NCBI RefSeq assembly: GCF_019392335.1
Contig: NZ_JAHXRQ010000006.1
Span: 155,602 to 219,601 of the forward strand
Length of the DNA: 64,000 nucleotides
DNA from: Mameliella sp. CS4
GTDB lineage: Bacteria; Pseudomonadota; Alphaproteobacteria; Rhodobacterales; Rhodobacteraceae
Direction of reading: 5' to 3'
Numbering within the stretch: the stretch's first letter is position 1; each line of letters starts with the position of its first letter. The notes under the pieces were generated by a model that was given only the letters and a program-made list of their open reading frames with translations, had not been told where the DNA came from and searched no databases. Position numbers and translations under genes: made by a program. Below are positions 7,797-16,169 of the stretch, in pieces.

Positions 7797-7873
7797 GATG
7801 CAGTGGCTGAAATGGTTATGGCGCCGGATTGCAAATCCGGAGCATGCGGGTTCGAGTCCCGCCTGCATCTCCA
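7797..7873 (+). tRNA. tRNA-Cys (anticodon GCA)
   Basis: The acceptor stem is GATGCAG/CTGCATC with discriminator T (a cysteine identity element) and an encoded CCA. The D arm is a short GCT/GGC stem, the anticodon stem-loop is CCGGA-TTGCAAA-TCCGG (GCA) and the T arm is GCGGG-TTCGAGT-CCCGC. U8 is present. The first pair is G-C, but the acceptor sequence differs from the GGCGGGG form I would expect for alphaproteobacteria. It is co-transcribed with the tRNA-Ser just upstream. Confidence 0.9.
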
Positions 7874-8135
7874 CATTTGCTTTCAATAAAACAAACACTT
7901 GCCCTCCTTCTGACAGAGAGACCCCTGACCCACGTCAATGAACAGGTGGGGAACCCTTGGGCTTTCGACCTCAATCAACCGACCATTGGCCCCCTTTCGA
8001 GTTTCCAAGACGGATATTCAATTTAGAGACCTCCGATTTTCAGATTTCGAAAACCAATTTTCAGAACCCCCGAAAAGAAACGGTGGCGAATCTCCCCGCC
8101 GCCGCCCTCTCAATTCACGCCAAAATCCCAATCAA
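7874..8135. other. non-coding stretch downstream of the tRNA pair
   Basis: 262 bp between tRNA-Cys and the end of kdgD, with no convincing ORF. It is AT-richer than average around 7990-8090 and contains a short imperfect direct repeat (GATTTTCAGA / AATTTTCAGA). No terminator with a clean T-run was seen. Confidence 0.4.
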
Positions 8136-9041
8136 TTACCGCCGACCCCCGATCACGGCTTTCAGCATCTCGCGCTCTTCACCGGTCAGGTCTGTCAACG
8201 GGGACCGCACCGGGCCGGTGTCGAACCCGCGCAGCGCGACTCCCGCCTTGATGGCAGACACCGCGTAACCGGTCTTGCGGTCGCGGACCCTGGCGAAGGG
8301 ATAGTAAAAGTCGCGCAGCATCTGTTCACACTTGGCATCGTCGCCCGTCCTGAAGGCCGTGTGGAATTCCAGCGCGGTTTCGGGGACAAAGTTGAAGACG
8401 GCCGAGGAATAGGTATCCACCCCGGCGCCACGGAACGCCTGGGCAAACAGCTCATGCGTGGGCATCCCGCCGACATAGGCCAGCCTGTCACCCAATCCGA
8501 TGGTGATCCGGCGCACCGTGTCGATGTCGCCGGTGCCATCCTTGAAGCCGATCAGGTTGGGGCATTCTTCGGCCAGCCGTGCAAGCGTATCCGCAGAGAC
8601 AACCGACTGACCGCGATTGTAGACGATGACCCCCATGTTGGTCGATTTGCACACGGTGCGGATATGCGCCTCGATCCCGTCCTGCGGCGCACCGATCAGG
8701 TAATGCGGCAACAAGAGGATACCGTCACCACCCGCCGCCTCGATGCCCTGCGCCATTTCGCAGGCCATGCGGGTGCCATAGCCGCAGCCGGCGATCACCG
8801 GCTGGCCGGGCTGGGCGGCGCGGGCGGTCTTGACCACCTCGACCACCTCGGCGGGTGTCAATGAGAACAGCTCACCCGTGCCGCCGGCGACGATCAGCCC
8901 GGCGATCTTGTGCGGGCTGAGCCATTCGAGATGGGCGGAAAAGGCACTGGGGTTGAACCGGTCCTCGGCGTCAAAAGGCGTCACCGGAAAGGACAGCAGC
9001 CCGGAACGGATGATGTCGCGCAGGGCAATAGGGTCGATCAT
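8136..9041 (-). CDS. kdgD: 5-dehydro-4-deoxyglucarate dehydratase
   Basis: A 301-residue TIM-barrel protein of the DapA/NanA superfamily. The Schiff-base lysine lies in LIGFKDGTGD, with the preceding VIVYNRG carrying the barrel tyrosine; FPVTPFD and AGGTGELFSL are typical of the KdgD subgroup. It converts 5-dehydro-4-deoxy-D-glucarate to 2,5-dioxopentanoate (2-oxoglutarate semialdehyde) with loss of CO2 and water, the last committed step of oxidative uronate breakdown. It lies 20 bp downstream of udh on the same strand. The semialdehyde dehydrogenase needed next is not in the window. Confidence 0.93.
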   Translation of the reverse strand: MIDPIALRDIIRSGLLSFPVTPFDAEDRFNPSAFSAHLEWLSPHKIAGLIVAGGTGELFSLTPAEVVEVVKTARAAQPGQPVIAGCGYGTRMACEMAQGIEAAGGDGILLLPHYLIGAPQDGIEAHIRTVCKSTNMGVIVYNRGQSVVSADTLARLAEECPNLIGFKDGTGDIDTVRRITIGLGDRLAYVGGMPTHELFAQAFRGAGVDTYSSAVFNFVPETALEFHTAFRTGDDAKCEQMLRDFYYPFARVRDRKTGYAVSAIKAGVALRGFDTGPVRSPLTDLTGEEREMLKAVIGGRR

Positions 9042-9061
9042 TTTCGGTCTTCCTCGTGCAA

Positions 9062-9868
9062 TCAGTCTTCGTGGATGCCATCGGCGCAGAAGGCGCCACC
9101 GTGGTACAGCGCGTTGGCGTCGTCGGCGGGCGGCGGGTCCATCTCGGCGTCGATCTTGGCGCGGAACTGTTCGGCATTGTCCCTGGGTTGCCAGCCCAGG
9201 TAGGCGACCTCACGATTGTCCCACCAGGAGGCGCCATTGGCCGAGGCGCCGTAGACGATCGGGCAGCCCAGGCGCGGCACCATGAAGATGCGTTCGATCA
9301 GCTGGGTGAAATCGTCAAAGCTCATCCAGGTGGACAGCATCCGATGGTTCTTGGGTTCCGGAAAGCAGGATCCGATGCGCACGCTGGCGGTCTCGATGCC
9401 GTATTTGTCATGGTACATGCTGGCCATCGCCTCGCCGAACACCTTGGACACACCATACAGGCCGTCGGGCCGGGGCGTGCTGTTGGCGTCCAGCCGTTCG
9501 GTCTGCTTGTAAAAGCCTATGGCGTGGTTCGAGCTGGCAAAGATGATGCGCGGCTTGACCGAGGCTTTCCGCGCGCCTTCGTACAGATGAAAGACCCCGT
9601 CGATATTGGCATTGCGCACGGTTTCCCAGTTCGCCTCGACCGACTGGCCACCCATGTGGACGATCCCGTCGCAGCCCTCGACAAGCGCCTCGACCGCGGC
9701 CTTGTCGCCCAGGTCGCAGGGCACCAGCTCTTCGTGCGGGGCCGCCTGCCCCATGTTGGCGCCGGGCCTGTCGGACAGGCGGATGGTTTCGGCGATGGGC
9801 TTCAGCCGTTCGCGGCAGACGGCGCCCAGGTTGCCCGTGGCGCCGGTGATCAACAGTTTCTTCAGCAT
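9062..9868 (-). CDS. udh: NAD-dependent uronate dehydrogenase
   Basis: A 268-residue extended short-chain dehydrogenase. The NAD-binding motif is TGATGNLG near the N-terminus, and the catalytic YGVSK (YxxxK) is preceded by FASSNHAIG with the catalytic serine. FASSNHAIGFY and the ending are characteristic of uronate dehydrogenases, which oxidise D-galacturonate or D-glucuronate to the aldaro-lactone. It is in an operon with kdgD (downstream) and the SMP-30 lactonase (upstream). Its ATG overlaps the decayed end of an alpha/beta hydrolase gene, so the original operon was tightly packed. Confidence 0.93.
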   Translation of the reverse strand: MLKKLLITGATGNLGAVCRERLKPIAETIRLSDRPGANMGQAAPHEELVPCDLGDKAAVEALVEGCDGIVHMGGQSVEANWETVRNANIDGVFHLYEGARKASVKPRIIFASSNHAIGFYKQTERLDANSTPRPDGLYGVSKVFGEAMASMYHDKYGIETASVRIGSCFPEPKNHRMLSTWMSFDDFTQLIERIFMVPRLGCPIVYGASANGASWWDNREVAYLGWQPRDNAEQFRAKIDAEMDPPPADDANALYHGGAFCADGIHED

Positions 9869-10209
9869 GATGTCCTCTTGGTCAAAGCGCGGTCCAGAAA
9901 GCTCAGGACCGCCTGGTGAATGGCCGGGGTTCCGTGTGGCCGGTCGCCTGGTCGATCCAGGTCACCAGCCGGTCGGTCCGCCCGGTGGCGTCATAGGCAT
10001 GGCGCGGGTCAAATGTGACCTGCGCCCCGACACGCTCAGGTACAGCCCGTGACGGTCAGGCACGCCGGTTTCAATCAACCCCTCGATGCTGGCCAGCATG
10101 CACAATTGCGCCGCCGCCGCCACCCGTGGTTCCAGCGCGGCCCCAATCGATATGCCCGGCGTGCCAATGCGGGTTCCGTCGATCCGGTCATGATCCGCCA
10201 GCAGGTCAT
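9862..10209 (-). pseudogene. alpha/beta hydrolase remnant
   Basis: Fragments in different frames match a dienelactone-hydrolase-like alpha/beta hydrolase. DGTRIGTPGISIG resembles the strand and nucleophile elbow (..RIGltGiSmGg). EPRVAAAAQLCMLASIEGLI follows it directly, so the helix after the elbow is deleted. HGTPAIHQAVLSFLDRAL, in another frame, resembles the catalytic-His region and last helix. The terminal frame stops inside the udh start codon. At least two frameshifts separate these pieces, so no functional product is possible. Confidence 0.6.
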
Positions 10210-10461
10210 GCAGCGAGGCGCGCATGGGCGTCGAATGCGAACCGGTAGCCAAGGCACAGGTCTGTCGGGCCGCCGCCCACTCCGTGGCCGCGCGGATCAC
10301 CTTGCCTCAGGGCTCTGCATGGATGGCGGCGCGGTAGGGCGACAGTTTGAACGCGGTGAGTCCATGCGACACCTGCATGGCGGCGCAGTGGATGTGGATC
10401 TCGGTGGCGCCGGACGGTTGCCTTCGCGGGACATGAAACTGCGCAGCCCGGTGATTTTCAT
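10210..10461 (-). pseudogene. mandelate racemase/muconate lactonizing enzyme (enolase superfamily) remnant
   Basis: Begins 4 bp after the SMP-30 stop with MKITGLRSFMSREGNR, a typical enolase-superfamily N-terminus. It then jumps, with a frameshift and an internal deletion of roughly 100 codons, to GLTAFKLSPYRAAIHAEP (the KxK-type barrel strand region). After an in-frame stop it continues VIRAATEWAAAR and RFAFDAHARLA (the strand bearing the first metal ligand). The order and spacing fit one protein. In related operons this position encodes the galactarolactone cycloisomerase or an aldarate dehydratase. Its loss would break the route from aldaro-lactone to the KdgD substrate unless another copy exists. 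Confidence 0.6.
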
Positions 10462-10465
10462 TGGC

Positions 10466-11347
10466 TCAGCCCTGAAATCGAGGTTGTGGCAGGCCGGTAA
10501 TGCCCAGGCCCGTGATCGCGAAAAGGCCGCCGGCCTGAGGCTGCGCAGGGTCGTCTGCCAGCCCGGCGCCGATGGAGGTGACGTAAAGCGTGGCCAGATC
10601 CGCACCGCCGAACATCGGCTTGGTGGGTTTTTCCACCGGCATGTCGATGGTCGCCAGCACCTCGCCCTCTGGCGAAAGGCGATAAAGCTGCCAGCCGGAA
10701 ACGCCGGCCTGCCAGTAACAGCCCTCGGCATCCACCGTGCCCCCGTCAGGACGGCCGGGAACGACGCGGGTGTCGAAAAACACCCCCGCTGCGCCCGGCG
10801 TCCCGGTGTCGCCGTCATAGTCGCAGGCCCAGATGGTGCGCACGCCCGGATGACTGTCCGAGAAGTACATCCGGCGCCCATCGGGCGAAAAGGCCAGCCC
10901 GTTGGTGGTATAGATCCCGTCGTGCCAGGCCGTCACCGTCCCATCCGGATCAAGCCGGTAAAAGGCGCCCAGCGCCTCGGGATCGCCACCGTCCTTCATG
11001 GTTCCGGCCCAGAACCGCCCTTGCGCATCGGTCGCACCGTCGTTGAAACGGTTGTGCGGCAAGTGGGATTCGGGATCGTGGATTGGCTCGCGGGCGCCGG
11101 TCTCCGGATCGAAGAACCAGAAGCCGGTTTTTGTGGCCAGCACCAGCCCGCCCTGCTCCCGCACCGCCAGGCAACCGACCGGCTCACCGTAAGGGATGGC
11201 ACGGTTCTCCCCCGTGGCCGGGTCATAGCGGTAAATGACGCCGCCCGGGATATCGACCCACCAGAGGCATTGCGCCCGGTCGTCCCAGACCGCGCCTTCG
11301 CCAACCCCGGCCCCTACCGGCGCAACGCATGTGATCTCGATCCCCAT
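10466..11347 (-). CDS. SMP-30/gluconolactonase family lactonase
   Basis: A 293-residue six-bladed beta-propeller of the SMP-30/regucalcin family. Metal ligands are visible at GVGEGAVWD (Glu), HNRFNDGATDAQGRFWAGTM (Asn, Asp) and GLAFSPDGRRMYFSDSHP (Asp). It hydrolyses sugar-acid lactones; next to udh the natural substrate is probably galactaro- or glucaro-lactone. The ATG at 11347 follows AAGGGGGG with a 3-bp spacer and gives the standard MGIEITCVAPVGAGVGEG start. The frame is open further upstream but that part covers the gntR remnant. It is the first intact gene of the partly decayed uronate operon. Confidence 0.9.
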   Translation of the reverse strand: MGIEITCVAPVGAGVGEGAVWDDRAQCLWWVDIPGGVIYRYDPATGENRAIPYGEPVGCLAVREQGGLVLATKTGFWFFDPETGAREPIHDPESHLPHNRFNDGATDAQGRFWAGTMKDGGDPEALGAFYRLDPDGTVTAWHDGIYTTNGLAFSPDGRRMYFSDSHPGVRTIWACDYDGDTGTPGAAGVFFDTRVVPGRPDGGTVDAEGCYWQAGVSGWQLYRLSPEGEVLATIDMPVEKPTKPMFGGADLATLYVTSIGAGLADDPAQPQAGGLFAITGLGITGLPQPRFQG

Positions 11348-11391
11348 CTGCCCCCCTTGAAGACCCGGTTTTCCGGGCCGTCGGTATGCGC

Positions 11392-11586
11392 CGCGTCGCC
11401 GTCTCGGTTTCGATGAAGCGACGGAACCGGAAATTGGCGGCAATGTCACCAATACTGCCCAGCGGTTCAAATCCCGCGCCCTTCTTGGACACAATCAACC
11501 CTTCTTTGCGCAAGCGGGCAAGGGCCGTGCGCACAACTGGGCGGGACACGCCTTAGGCACCCGCCAGCTCGTTTTCGCCGGGCGGG
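11392..11586 (-). pseudogene. GntR-family regulator remnant
   Basis: One frame reads GENELAGA-stop-GVSRPVVRTALARLRKEGLI then VSKKGAG and GSIGDIAANFRFRRFIE. This is the winged-helix recognition helix and wing of a GntR/FadR regulator and the start of its effector domain. An in-frame TAA (complement of 11553-11555) interrupts the helix-turn-helix, the N-terminus is missing and the C-terminal FCD domain is absent. It sits where the regulator of a uronate operon is expected, so the operon may now be unregulated or controlled elsewhere. Confidence 0.7.
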
Positions 11587-11620
11587 CGCCAAGCGCCCGA
11601 CGCTGGATACCAGGGTCGTC

Positions 11621-12096
11621 ATGGAGCGTAATCCCTGCTTCTGGCAGGTCGAAACCGAGGGCAACCAGCTGCCATACCTCGATCGGCTGCAATGGCGTGT
11701 GTTGCAGGGCGCGCAGGCCATCCTGCTGGAGACCATTGCCGGCAACGTCGACATGCAGGCCCGCCGCATCGCGACCCTGGCCAACCAGCCGGCACTCTAT
11801 CAGACGGCGGGAACAAGCTGTACCGGCGCACGGCGACCGATTCCAACGACATGGCCATCCACTTCGACCACACGCACGAGGACCCTGAGTTGCGAGGCTT
11901 CCTGACCAACAGGGACGTGCGGATCGCCCTTTCGCGGGGCATCAACCGGGCGGAGATCATCGGCATCCTCACCCGGCCCAGTGTCTACGGCGTCGTCAAC
12001 GCCAAGCTGCGCAACGTGCCGGACGCCCTGCCGGGGTCATGGATGTATCCCGATCCGGGCCCGACCCTGCCGCAGACGTATTTCGACGCGGAGTGA
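11621..12096 (+). pseudogene. peptide/nickel-type ABC transporter substrate-binding protein fragment
   Basis: An internal piece of a family 5 solute-binding protein, without start or lipoprotein/signal region. The first frame reads NPCFWQVETEGNQLPYLDRL and LETIAGNVDMQARRI. After a frameshift near 11810 the second frame reads KLYRRTATDSNDMAIHFDHT and FLTNRDVRIALSRGINRAEI. Both match consecutive parts of SBP_bac_5 proteins. The C-terminal half after ...DPGPTLPQTYFDAE is missing. It is opposite in strand to the uronate operon, as expected for a lost uptake system. Confidence 0.75.
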
Positions 12097-12214
12097 TCTG
12101 CCGCCGGGGTGCGCAAGCACTGGCCTGACTGGCATTCCGACCGTCCGAAATTCTGAACCCCGACGGGCGGGAACACGCCGCTCACATTTTTTTCATTCTG
12201 CAGGTTCCACCGAA

Positions 12215-12229
12215 TCGCCTTTTAGGCGA
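12215..12229. other. small hairpin upstream of the multihaem cytochrome gene
   Basis: TCGCC-TTTTA-GGCGA, a perfect 5-bp stem, 33 bp before the start codon at 12262. It lacks a T-run on either side, so it is not a clear terminator; it could be a 5' UTR structure. Confidence 0.3.
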
Positions 12230-12261
12230 CTCTGGAAGTTCATTTTCAATCGGAGTTTCCC

Positions 12262-15200
12262 ATGCGGCGTTCTGGAATTTTTGCTTTGGTTCTGTGCCTG
12301 TGCCAGGTTCTGGCGCCCCTGACCGTCGCCGAACAGGCGGCCGATCCGGCACATGGTCCAGCCCGGACCGCCCTGCCCGCCGACCTTCCCCTTCCCGGCA
12401 GCCTGCCCCTGATCGACTATGAAAAGATCCTCTTTCCCTGGATCGCCCGTCGCGAGTACGTCGGGCTGAACTGGAAGCGAGACAAGCGGTGGCGCGACAC
12501 CGGGCCCTTTGTCTTCAACATGAGCTTTGGCATCCACCCGGCGGTGCGCATGTACTACTCGCCAAAGATCATCGACTGGCTCGAAGGCGGACGGACCGGG
12601 GCCATTCCGGACGGCGCCATCGTCATCAAGGAAATGGTGACCCCGCCCGCGGCCCGCTACAACGAACAGCGCGCAGCGCTGGTGGCGCAATACCCGGACG
12701 ATCCCGCAAAGGTCGACGCCGAACTGACCGACTACGCCTATGACACCGGCGGGCTGAACTGGACCGTCATGGTCAAGGACAGTTCGCTGTCGCACGGCGG
12801 CTGGTTCTTTGCCTCGGTCTATTTCGCCGACAAGGACGACATGGCCGCGCGCAAACCCGTCATCGACAGTTTCGAGCCGCCCTACAGCCCGCCGCTTGGC
12901 GCCGGGGGCGACGGAATGTGCATGCGCTGCCATGCCTCCGCCGCAGAGGAACTGATCTTTTCCGCCCTGGAAAACGTCGAAGGCTACACCGGTGAGCCGC
13001 TGATTTTTCGCGTCGACGAAAGCTGGCGCGACCTGCCCAAGCCGCAGAAACCGGCCTTTGGCGCCGACCTGTCATCGATGATCACCTCCTACCTGAGCGA
13101 CGCCCATGATCCGGGCGCGATGCGCGCGGCGCATGTTGCGGCGGCCAAGGCCTCTCCGGTCGAGGTGAACCCAGCCTTCGCCGCCATGTTTCCGCCAAAG
13201 GACGGGATCGAAATCCCGCGGACACAGCTGCAAACCCTGCCCAGCGAATGGCTGGACCACGTCCCCGCCCGCCCGAACGACACCCAGCATTTCCTGACCT
13301 CCGACAATTGTGTCGGCTGCCACGGCGGGCTGGGCGGCGCGCCCTCGGGTGTGACCATGTTCATCAAGACCGGATCGGACTACGGCAAGGGGTACAATAT
13401 CTCGGAATATGGCGAATGGCGCTGGTCGCCGATGGGCCTGGCCGGGCGTGACCCGATCTTTTTCGCCCAGCTGGAATCCGAATTCGCCCTGCTGAATCGG
13501 GCCGGCGCGGGCGACCTGTCGGACAACCTTGGCACCACCTGCCTGTCCTGCCACGGCGCGATGGGCCAGCGGCAGCTGGAAATCGACGCCCATGACACCC
13601 CCGAGCTGGGGCTGGACGGCAATGTCTTCAAACCAGACTACGCCCTGCTGCACACGCCCCTGACAACCAAACAAAAGGACAAGCAGATCGCCGACGGGAC
13701 CTATGACTACCACGTCTACGGCAATCTCGCGCGCGAGGGCATATCCTGTTCCGTCTGCCACCATATCGCGCCCCCAGAACGGGCCGAGGGCCAGCCGGAC
13801 TACAACCCGCTGGACACCTACCTGATGAACGGCACCACCGGCGTCTTCCGCCTGAACAAGGCCAGCGAATTGATCGGCCCCTTTGCCGATGTCCGCCAGA
13901 AGCCGATGGAAAACGCAATGGGCATCACCCCGGTGCATGACACCTACATCAAGGACAGCGAGATGTGCGGCGCCTGCCACACCATCAACCTGCCCAACGT
14001 GGACGCCCCCACCGATGCGCCCCTGCCCGGGTTCACCGCCGCCGAACAGGCGGTGCTGAACAAGGCCGCGCAGAACGCCGTCAGCTTTCTGTCCGATCAA
14101 TACGGCGCCACCTACCGGGAACCGCTGGTCAAGTTCCAGCACTCGGTCGAACAGGCCACCTTCCTGGAATGGAAGAACAGCCAGTTTGCCGATGCGGGCA
14201 CCGCCCGGTCCTGCCAGGATTGTCACATGAAGGGCAATTTCGAAACGCTGGACGGCAAGATCAAGATCGACAGCCTGACCACGCAGATCGCCTCGATCCA
14301 GGACACGAACCTGCCCGACGTGCCCCACGCCCTGCCTCAGGACAAGATCGACGTGCCTTTCCGCGACAACTACAAGCGGCACAGTTTCGTGGGGCTCAAT
14401 GCCTTCATGGTGGCCATGCTGTCGCAGTTCGACGAGGAAATGGGGCTGGGTCCCAAGGACCCGATGACCTACGCCACCAACGGCGCCCAGCTCTCGATGG
14501 ACACGATGGCCCTGCAGGCGCGGGACGAAACGGCGGATGTGAAAATCCAGAGCCTGACAGGCGCGGACGGCACCCTGACGGCACTCGTGACCGTCGACAA
14601 CAAAACCGGCCACCGCCTGCCCTCGGGCGTCGGTTTCCGCCGCGCCTTCCTGGAGGTCCGCGTGACCGATGCCGCGGGCAAGCAGATCTGGTGTTCGGGC
14701 TGCACTAATGGCGCCGGTGTCATCATCGGCCCGGATGGCAAACCGCTGAAGACCGAATTCCTGGATTTCGTCCCCGAGGGCGCGACAGAGGCGCTCTACC
14801 AGCCGCATCACGACCTGATCGACGACCAGACACAGGTGCAGATCTACGAAGAGCTGACCCAGAACGCGCAAAAGCAGTTCACCACCAGCTTCGTGCACCG
14901 CGTCTATCACCCCAAGGACAACCGCCTGCTGCCCTGGGGCGCGGCGAAACCGGGGACAGAGGCCTTTGAGAAACGGTTCGGATCATCCGAAGTGACCGCC
15001 GCCTTCATGAAGGTCACGATGCCCGAGGGCCGTGCAGCAAAAGACGCGGGCGTGATGGCCGGCAAGGATGAACTCACCTACAAGATCACCCTGCCCGACG
15101 GGGTCGACCCAAAAGCCGTGACCCTGCACGCCACGCTCTATTCCCAGGCCATTCCGCCCTACTACCTCAAGCAGCGATTCGAGACCGCGCCGGACGGCCC

Positions 15201-15306
15201 CGCGACACAACGGCTCTACTATCTGGCCAGCCGGCTCAAGACCAAGGGCACCCTGATCGAGAATTGGAAGCTGAAGATCCAGGGCGACACGGCACAGCTG
15301 CCCTGA
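12262..15306 (+). CDS. secreted hexahaem cytochrome c with a P460-like N-terminal region
   Basis: A 1014-residue protein with a signal peptide (IFALVLCLCQVLAPLTVA). Six CXXCH haem sites are visible: C220 (CMRCH), C350 (CVGCH), C427 (CLSCH), C496 (CSVCH), C569 (CGACH) and C651 (CQDCH). Residues about 70-260, including GAIVIKEM, GLNWTVMVKDSS and the first CXXCH, resemble cytochrome P460, where a lysine cross-links to the haem; Lys in IVIKEM is the candidate. The next five haems form a multihaem electron-transfer unit, and the last ~300 residues look like a beta-sandwich (VTVDNKTGHRLPSGVGFRRA). I infer a periplasmic oxidoreductase or electron-transfer protein. It stands alone with a Shine-Dalgarno CGGAG and no partner genes. 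I do not recognise a named family. Confidence 0.85.
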   Translation: MRRSGIFALVLCLCQVLAPLTVAEQAADPAHGPARTALPADLPLPGSLPLIDYEKILFPWIARREYVGLNWKRDKRWRDTGPFVFNMSFGIHPAVRMYYSPKIIDWLEGGRTGAIPDGAIVIKEMVTPPAARYNEQRAALVAQYPDDPAKVDAELTDYAYDTGGLNWTVMVKDSSLSHGGWFFASVYFADKDDMAARKPVIDSFEPPYSPPLGAGGDGMCMRCHASAAEELIFSALENVEGYTGEPLIFRVDESWRDLPKPQKPAFGADLSSMITSYLSDAHDPGAMRAAHVAAAKASPVEVNPAFAAMFPPKDGIEIPRTQLQTLPSEWLDHVPARPNDTQHFLTSDNCVGCHGGLGGAPSGVTMFIKTGSDYGKGYNISEYGEWRWSPMGLAGRDPIFFAQLESEFALLNRAGAGDLSDNLGTTCLSCHGAMGQRQLEIDAHDTPELGLDGNVFKPDYALLHTPLTTKQKDKQIADGTYDYHVYGNLAREGISCSVCHHIAPPERAEGQPDYNPLDTYLMNGTTGVFRLNKASELIGPFADVRQKPMENAMGITPVHDTYIKDSEMCGACHTINLPNVDAPTDAPLPGFTAAEQAVLNKAAQNAVSFLSDQYGATYREPLVKFQHSVEQATFLEWKNSQFADAGTARSCQDCHMKGNFETLDGKIKIDSLTTQIASIQDTNLPDVPHALPQDKIDVPFRDNYKRHSFVGLNAFMVAMLSQFDEEMGLGPKDPMTYATNGAQLSMDTMALQARDETADVKIQSLTGADGTLTALVTVDNKTGHRLPSGVGFRRAFLEVRVTDAAGKQIWCSGCTNGAGVIIGPDGKPLKTEFLDFVPEGATEALYQPHHDLIDDQTQVQIYEELTQNAQKQFTTSFVHRVYHPKDNRLLPWGAAKPGTEAFEKRFGSSEVTAAFMKVTMPEGRAAKDAGVMAGKDELTYKITLPDGVDPKAVTLHATLYSQAIPPYYLKQRFETAPDGPATQRLYYLASRLKTKGTLIENWKLKIQGDTAQLP

Positions 15307-15401
15307 CATCCCCCTGTTCCGCTCTGCATGGCTTTGCGGCATGATGTGACAACCCCGGCCGGGAGACCGACCGGGGCGGCGGTCATGGATGGATTGGTAC
15401 A

Positions 15402-15944
15402 TTGGATTTCAAGCGTTTCGGGTGGCTGGCTGCCCTTCTGGCCGTGATCTGGGGGGTGGAAGCGGTCAACCTGCTGACGGGCAACGCGCTCAACGGTTGG
15501 CTTGGCCTGCGGCCACGATCGCTAGGCGGGCTGGACGGGATCGTCTTCATGCCGCTGCTGCACGGCTCGGTCGCCCATGCGGCGGCCAATACCGCGCCGC
15601 TGGCGGTGCTGGGCGCGCTTCTTGTCATCACGGCGCGATCGGTGGCGGTGGTGGCCTCGCTGCTGATCGTTGTCCTTGGCGGGCTGGGCGTCTGGCTGTT
15701 TGGCAACCCCGCAATCCACGTCGGCGCCTCCGGGCTGATCTTTGGCTGGTTCGGCTTTCTGGTGGCGCGGGGCCTGGTCGAAAAGCGCCTTGTCCCGCTG
15801 CTGGTGGCGGCGGGCGTTGCCGTGGTCTACGGAACGATGGTCTGGGGCGTTTTGCCCGGCCAGCCCGGTGTCAGCTGGGAATCGCATTTCTTCGGCGCGC
15901 TCGCCGGCATCGCCGCGGCAAGGGCCTTGCGCGGGACCGCCTGA
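15402..15944 (+). CDS. rhomboid-family intramembrane serine protease (small)
   Basis: A 180-residue, almost wholly hydrophobic protein with about six membrane helices. Rhomboid motifs are LHGSVAHAAANT (the HxxxxHxxxN oxyanion region), HVGASGLIFGWFGFL (catalytic Ser in GASG) and SHFFGALAG (catalytic His). The start is TTG at 15402, giving MDFKRFGWLAALL; no in-frame ATG gives a sensible N-terminus. Substrate unknown. It is convergent with the tRNA-Arg gene. A second, longer rhomboid is at 44113. Confidence 0.85.
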   Translation: MDFKRFGWLAALLAVIWGVEAVNLLTGNALNGWLGLRPRSLGGLDGIVFMPLLHGSVAHAAANTAPLAVLGALLVITARSVAVVASLLIVVLGGLGVWLFGNPAIHVGASGLIFGWFGFLVARGLVEKRLVPLLVAAGVAVVYGTMVWGVLPGQPGVSWESHFFGALAGIAAARALRGTA

Positions 15945-15971
15945 CCCGCCGAGCGCGCGGGAGCATAGAAA

Positions 15972-16048
15972 TGGCGACCCCGGCAGGATTCGAACCTGCA
16001 ACCTGCCCCTTAGGAGGGGGCTGCTCTATCCAGTTGAGCCACGGGGCC
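15972..16048 (-). tRNA. tRNA-Arg (anticodon CCT)
   Basis: Minus-strand cloverleaf: acceptor GGCCCCG/CGGGGTC (one G-T pair), D arm GCTC/GAGC with AACTGGATA loop, anticodon loop CTCCTAA (CCT, reads AGG), T arm GCAGG-TTCGAAT-CCTGC, discriminator G and an encoded CCA. U8 is present. Confidence 0.97.
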
Positions 16049-16131
16049 GTCGGCGCCTCCTTACCCTGCCACGCCGGGCTTGTCATCCCGGATGGTTGCA
16101 GAGCATACCGCTCTTGCACAGCGCCCTGATT

Positions 16132-16146
16132 GCGGTAACGTATCGC
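16132..16146. promoter_or_regulatory. candidate operator of the LacI-family regulator
   Basis: GCGGTAACGTATCGC, an imperfect palindrome with outer GCG/CGC and inner TA/TA matches, 24 bp upstream of the regulator start. LacI/GntR-type operators have this size and a central C-G step. TTGCAC at 16114-16119 could be the -35 box, putting the site over the -10 region, as expected for autoregulation. Confidence 0.4.
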
Positions 16147-16169
16147 TATCTCACGAAAAGGATTTGCCC

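Noticed and set aside
7562..7876. Minus-strand ORF over the tRNA pair
   Set aside because: It is the reverse complement of two tRNA genes, and its protein has tRNA-derived segments.
10049..11416. 455-codon plus-strand ORF
   Set aside because: Antisense to the SMP-30 gene and the decayed enolase gene; no protein-like composition.
13072..14910. 612-codon minus-strand ORF
   Set aside because: Antisense shadow of the hexahaem cytochrome.
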